This document shows positions 59,720-64,000 of a stretch of DNA of 64,000 bases, in pieces; the stretch's first letter is position 1, and every line of letters begins with the position of its first letter. A program made the position numbers and the translations under genes. Location of the stretch: contig NZ_WUMN01000002.1 in assembly GCF_009826935.1 (NCBI RefSeq), positions 310,001 through 374,000 on the forward strand, written 5' to 3'. Under the pieces are notes generated by a model. That model did no database searches, was not told the origin of the DNA, and was given only the letters and a program-made list of their open reading frames with translations. This stretch comes from Flavobacterium sp. Sd200 (GTDB lineage: Bacteria; Bacteroidota; Bacteroidia; Flavobacteriales; Flavobacteriaceae).

Positions 59720-62700
59720 TTAATCGATTAAATGTGTTATAATATTTACTGAATTAGATTCTAATACAGGCTTTTCTACAGTATTCCAAATACTTTGAGC
59801 TCTTGGTCCGGCTGTAGTTGTGATAAAGTCTACTGTTCCAGATGCGCCTTTAGCAAAGTTCAACGATAATTTATTCCATATAGGTGTTGATACCGATCTA
59901 GGTAAATATGGACTGATGGCATTCATTAAACCTCCTTTAAAGGTCATTTCCAAAGTCTTTCCGCCATTAGCCTTAGCAAATGCCATAGCTGCATCTTTAG
60001 CCGCATCACCTCCCGACCAAAATACTCTGGTAGTTGCTTTACCACCAATTTTCAATCCTGTAAATGCCCATCCTCCTATGGGGATCATTGCCCCCATGCT
60101 CAAGCCAGCAGCAGCATAATCTCCCCTTATTGCGGAGATACCTGCGTTTACAGCATCAATTGGCTCACCTATAACAGGAACTGTTCCTAAATAATCAAGG
60201 GTAGTCTGTACCTCATCCCACTGTTGTTCTGCCACGCCATCACGCCACCATTGGTAGTTGCCGCTGTTCCAATACACATGGTCTTTTATCCTAATGCTAA
60301 GATATTCCTGCAAGCCACGGCCATAATTATCTTTACTAATTTGGAGCTCGGGCAGCGTTTCCCCACTTTCTCGGGAGTATTGGTCATACCATTGCTGCTT
60401 ATCGCTGGTCCATATCCCCGAATTATTTACCCATTTAGTGATTGGCGCCCTGGATAGATCGAAGAGATCCATCAATATTCCTTTTATATCGGGAGACAAC
60501 CCCGTTGGGTCATTAAAATAGACAGGGTTATTAAACCCAAAATGGTAAGGCGTTAAAGAATACGACCTATGTGCCAGTGCATCTGTAGTAACAAACCTTC
60601 CGAGTGCAGGGTCGTATTGCCTGAAACTCATTTCGCTCATGTTCAACCCAAGCGATTGCTCAAATTCCTGCCCATTATATTTATAGGCATGAACAAGCTT
60701 GCCGCCAGTGCTCACAGGAGGATAGAGTACAATTTCATCTTCGATCTCCTTGTACTCCAGGTAATCCATATTGTAGTTAAGATGCCTTAACCCAAATGGA
60801 TAGTAGTGGCTCTCCTCCTTAATCTTAAGCCCTCCGGGATCGGTCTTGAAAGGAGGCGAGTAGGCATAGTTCATCCGTACATTGCCCAAATGGTCCCTGT
60901 ACTGATACACATAATTATAGGTACCACCAGTTCCTACGGGTGTATAATCCACATATCCTTCGGCAGTAGGAAAGAACTGCAAAGCACCGTTCTTGTACTG
61001 GAAGCCACTCAGGTAGTCTATAACAACAGTGTTGCTGTTTTCAACTACTGTCTTCTTTAGCTTAACACCTGCTGCATTGTAAAGGTAGGTAATACTGTTG
61101 CCGCCACCAAAAGAAATTACTACAGGAAGGTTAAGGTGATTATACGTTATGCCCATGACCCTTTTATTGAGGTCGCTAAGCATGTTTCCGTTATCATCAT
61201 ACGCATATTCCGCCGCATCAGGTGTGGCGGTAAGATCAGAAAATCCCTGTGGGCTGTAAGAACTGTCATCAACCCTGAAAAGCCTGTTACTGTTCTCATA
61301 GTATTTTAACTTTAAATTGTCGATGTTTACAACTGTATTGGGATCATCCAGCCCGCCTGTACGAATAATCCTTTCAATATTGCCATTGATATCATACATC
61401 AATGATTCATTATAGCTGCCTGCCTCAGGGACAGCCTGCCCTGGTTTTTGATAATAGGCATCCTTCAGGCGGTTGCCACTATCATAAGCATAACTGTACT
61501 TGCGAAGCACATTATCCTGAGCACTTATCCATTGCGTTTCCGATATATTGCCGTTATACAGCGGTTTAATCCTATCGTTCAGGTCATCACCAATCGTGTT
61601 GTAATTTATCCTGTAGGCAAACAGATCCTCAGGATACAAAGTCTCTGTTTGAAGGCTGTCTACATTATTAATATCCGTAAGCCAACCCCGGATGTTGTAT
61701 TTATAGTCTACCTTTTGGTAAGTGCCTAAAGAGTTACCTAACATAAGCGCGCCACCCACATTTTTCGAGACTAACTGACCTAATTCATTGTATGTATTGG
61801 TCGAAAGCTTTTGCCCTTCCAAGCTGTTTATCTGATGGGCATGCCCTAACAGCCTGCCTTGATCGCTGTATTCAAAGCCTTCCCAGATATTTGTTACAGT
61901 GCCCGAACTTAGCTTTCTAAACTGTATTTTGGAATATAACGGCGTACCAATAAAATCAAACTTACCGTCTTCCTGTGTGTACCCGCCCAAATAGTTCGTT
62001 GCCTTGGTGCGCAGCGCCCTGCCCCTGTAGTCGTAATACCTGTAGGTGGTTTCACCTACTGTAGAAGATGCACCCTCCAAAGCACGTACCCAACTACCCG
62101 TCAAAAGGCCTTTGGTGCTTAACGAAATCTTTACGCCCTCTACCTGTGTGCTGGCTGTTGGTCTGTCAGACTGGGCCATCCATAGATAATTATCATAATA
62201 ATTTACCGATAGCAGTTTAAATGATGTGGGCAACCCGGATGGTGTATTATATCCTAATGCGATATTATCTATAGTACTACTGCCCCTTTTTGCATATATA
62301 GGCACACCATTATTGTCATTTTGTAGGGTAGCCCAGGCAGAAGCGTCTACGGTTTGCTGATACCAACCGGTAAAAGCTACCCTGCCAAAAACATCATAAT
62401 AGGTGCGCAGCCAGCCTTGGTCGGCCGCTGTAGCGGTAGCACCACCAAAAGGCGTTAAGGTTGGGCCAGTAGCTATTACCCTGTCCTGGCTGTCATAAAC
62501 AATATACTCCGTTCGCTTGCCCGGTAGCTTCTTTTCTACAAGACGGTTGCGCTTGTCATACTTGTACCTGTAGCACAAATTTTCAAGATAGGTGATCGTT
62601 CCTTGCGCTTTAGGCGGCAGCACATAGGTGAGGTTGCCAAACTGGTCATACACATAATAAGTGTCCGCAGTTACCCCGTCAATATATGCACGCTGTAAAA

Positions 62701-63364
62701 TGAGCTGCCCATCCTTGTTTCTAAATTCCTCCGTTGTATTGTTCCTGCCGCTGGTCCAATTCTCATCTTTAGTAACTGTTTTATACAATTTCCCTACGGC
62801 GTAATTGCCACCGTTTACAAATGTCGGCTCATAAACAGACCCGACCAAGTTAGCATTGGCTTTAAGCCTTCTTACTTCATTAGCTACATTAACCTGCTGG
62901 CTGTATTTAATGGTCTTGTCATTATCATCGCCCTGATTTCCTTTCCATGCCGCACCCGGTGCACTTTGCTTAAGCACCCTGCCAAGGGGCGAAGGCTCTA
63001 AAAAGCTTTGGGAGTATGCAATTGAATCATTGAATTTGGTTACATAGTAATTGACAGTATTTGTACGGGCAGCACTATCAAATTCTAATGTAGCCCTGTC
63101 GGTAGGATATGGCAGGTATTTCTTTACCTGTCTGCCATAAGAGTCATACTCAATATGGGTGATGATATCCATGCCACTGGCACTCATCTTTCCGGCCAAC
63201 TGCTGTATAGGCCTGCCAAGTCCGTCATAGTACGTTACGCTTTCATGCGGCGCCAGCGTATTTGTCGTATCCCGGTAGATTATAGTCTTCACATAATTCT
63301 GGTCCTGAGACTGCGCTATTGCCAAAACAGGCAACAGCAGTAGTAGGTATATAATTTTTTTCAT
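59720..63364 (-). CDS. DUF6443-type Rhs protein with C-terminal toxin
   Basis: The 1214-residue protein begins with a signal peptide (MKKIIYLLLLLPVLAIAQ) and a DUF6443 domain (TVTYYDGLGRPIQQLAGK-like, seen as VTYYDGLGRPIQQLAGK). YD repeats fill residues 100-800. The Rhs-associated core follows: YRDHLGNVRMNYAY, HYYPFGLRHLNYN, YKYNGQEFEQSLGLN, RQYDPALGRFVTTDALAH and NPVYFNDPTGLSPD. After a short linker comes a variable tip (about residues 1120-1214) with VFWSGGDAAKDAAMAFAKAN and GGKTLEMTFKGG, a toxin domain I cannot classify. It is a contact-dependent antagonism protein by family. Confidence 0.9.
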   Translation of the reverse strand: MKKIIYLLLLLPVLAIAQSQDQNYVKTIIYRDTTNTLAPHESVTYYDGLGRPIQQLAGKMSASGMDIITHIEYDSYGRQVKKYLPYPTDRATLEFDSAARTNTVNYYVTKFNDSIAYSQSFLEPSPLGRVLKQSAPGAAWKGNQGDDNDKTIKYSQQVNVANEVRRLKANANLVGSVYEPTFVNGGNYAVGKLYKTVTKDENWTSGRNNTTEEFRNKDGQLILQRAYIDGVTADTYYVYDQFGNLTYVLPPKAQGTITYLENLCYRYKYDKRNRLVEKKLPGKRTEYIVYDSQDRVIATGPTLTPFGGATATAADQGWLRTYYDVFGRVAFTGWYQQTVDASAWATLQNDNNGVPIYAKRGSSTIDNIALGYNTPSGLPTSFKLLSVNYYDNYLWMAQSDRPTASTQVEGVKISLSTKGLLTGSWVRALEGASSTVGETTYRYYDYRGRALRTKATNYLGGYTQEDGKFDFIGTPLYSKIQFRKLSSGTVTNIWEGFEYSDQGRLLGHAHQINSLEGQKLSTNTYNELGQLVSKNVGGALMLGNSLGTYQKVDYKYNIRGWLTDINNVDSLQTETLYPEDLFAYRINYNTIGDDLNDRIKPLYNGNISETQWISAQDNVLRKYSYAYDSGNRLKDAYYQKPGQAVPEAGSYNESLMYDINGNIERIIRTGGLDDPNTVVNIDNLKLKYYENSNRLFRVDDSSYSPQGFSDLTATPDAAEYAYDDNGNMLSDLNKRVMGITYNHLNLPVVISFGGGNSITYLYNAAGVKLKKTVVENSNTVVIDYLSGFQYKNGALQFFPTAEGYVDYTPVGTGGTYNYVYQYRDHLGNVRMNYAYSPPFKTDPGGLKIKEESHYYPFGLRHLNYNMDYLEYKEIEDEIVLYPPVSTGGKLVHAYKYNGQEFEQSLGLNMSEMSFRQYDPALGRFVTTDALAHRSYSLTPYHFGFNNPVYFNDPTGLSPDIKGILMDLFDLSRAPITKWVNNSGIWTSDKQQWYDQYSRESGETLPELQISKDNYGRGLQEYLSIRIKDHVYWNSGNYQWWRDGVAEQQWDEVQTTLDYLGTVPVIGEPIDAVNAGISAIRGDYAAAGLSMGAMIPIGGWAFTGLKIGGKATTRVFWSGGDAAKDAAMAFAKANGGKTLEMTFKGGLMNAISPYLPRSVSTPIWNKLSLNFAKGASGTVDFITTTAGPRAQSIWNTVEKPVLESNSVNIITHLID

Positions 63365-63376
63365 AATGTTCTGCTG

Positions 63377-64000
63377 TTATTCTTCTCTGTAATGGTATTC
63401 GGTCTCTGATAGTGTCCTGAAATTGTCGTCTGGGTCTTTCTCTTTTACAAACTGCAACCTTCCAAAGGAATCATAAGTATAATAAAGGGAGTAGTTCTTT
63501 GGGTCGGTAACATTGGTAACACCAACCAATTGCTTATAGCCATAGGTAGTTACCATTGCATCAGGCAGTAGTGTGCGTATGTTAAGCGGTGCAATGAACA
63601 TTTGTTTTACCGCTTCTTCAGTAGTGCCTAAGGCAGCCAGCACACTGTCAAACTCTGCGTTTTCAATCATCGCAATAGGATATTTTCCATTATATCCCCA
63701 CAGATAGCTGACATGGACACCCGATTCTTTTTTTACTTCCAGTACATTGCCGTTTGTGTGGTCTATCTTTACATATTGTATGCGGTTCTCGCTATCTGCT
63801 GTACCTTTTGCCGATTTAATAAACTCAGGTGCCAGGAGCGTATCGTTCCATTTTCTATAGACGGTTTCCTGTTCGGAGAGTTTGATACCGTCCCTGAACG
63901 ACTGGGTGACCAAAGGAGCCATGATGTTTTTAGCCACGAGATCGCCAGCATGGGGTTTGGTTGACATCTCCGGGTTGGTAGGGTAAAAATACTTAGTGGT
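63377..64000 (-). CDS. YD-repeat protein, 3' part (runs off window)
   Basis: The frame is open to the window end (codons at 63998-64000 read Thr), so the start lies outside. The visible ~207 residues contain VSYLWGYNGKYPIAMIENAE, YKQLVGVTNVTDPKNYSLYY and the YD repeat TYDSFGRLQFVKEKD. It ends 12 bp before the Rhs gene and is probably its operon partner, as in many Bacteroidota Rhs loci where a large YD-repeat protein precedes the DUF6443 gene. Confidence 0.85.
   Translation of the reverse strand, partial: TTKYFYPTNPEMSTKPHAGDLVAKNIMAPLVTQSFRDGIKLSEQETVYRKWNDTLLAPEFIKSAKGTADSENRIQYVKIDHTNGNVLEVKKESGVHVSYLWGYNGKYPIAMIENAEFDSVLAALGTTEEAVKQMFIAPLNIRTLLPDAMVTTYGYKQLVGVTNVTDPKNYSLYYTYDSFGRLQFVKEKDPDDNFRTLSETEYHYREE

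Overview
The window looks like chromosomal DNA of a flavobacterium (Bacteroidota, probably Flavobacterium or a close relative). Base composition is AT-rich. Several start regions carry the Bacteroidota -7 promoter motif TAnnTTTG, and Shine-Dalgarno sequences are weak or absent. The gene content also fits: SusC-like and TonB-dependent outer-membrane proteins, a secreted protein with a probable type IX secretion C-terminal domain, imelysin lipoproteins, and DUF6443-type Rhs proteins. No rRNA, complete tRNA or CRISPR array was seen.

Layout. 0.2-4.4 kb: MarR-GNAT regulator, NAD(P)-binding reductase, aldo/keto reductase and AraC regulator. 4.4-11 kb: housekeeping genes (queA, aroA, a MazG-like pyrophosphohydrolase, AIM24, YchJ, a YghZ-like aldo/keto reductase). 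11-11.8 kb: a convergent gap with several hairpins. 11.8-16.3 kb: a two-component system behind three tandem copies of an uncharacterised 7-TM protein and one unknown soluble protein. 16.6-22.3 kb: two paralogous outer-membrane beta-barrel proteins. 22.9-26.3 kb: a large SprA-reminiscent surface protein. 26.4-34.1 kb: a divergent locus, probably for iron or another metal (di-haem oxidoreductase, two imelysins, HTTM protein, TonB receptor), whose promoters are mirror images of each other.

36.3-44.5 kb is accessory DNA. It starts at a terminator and a tRNA-Ser-like 3' fragment that could be an attachment site. It holds a SMEK-domain gene split by an in-frame amber codon, a partner gene, a duplicated small-protein family with a decayed third copy, and a SIR2 gene directly upstream of a HEPN/RES gene. 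That pair would encode two different predicted NAD+-consuming enzymes and is the best candidate here for an undescribed defence module.

44.7-50.4 kb is a PRTRC cassette: ThiF/E1-like, E2-like protein B, protein F, ubiquitin-like protein C, protein E, DUF932 protein and SSB. It is visibly GC-richer than its flanks, which fits an integrated plasmid or conjugative element. PRTRC-A (JAB protease) and ParB are not present.

50.9-57.1 kb has a protein of unknown function, a structured intergenic element, a surface protein with Ig-like domains, a HEAT-like protein and a DUF1810 protein. 57.3-64 kb is a polymorphic-toxin locus: an Rhs protein with an unclassified C-terminal toxin, its probable immunity gene, an orphan AHH-nuclease toxin tip with its own probable immunity gene, one more possible immunity gene, and the 3' part of another YD-repeat protein that runs off the window end.
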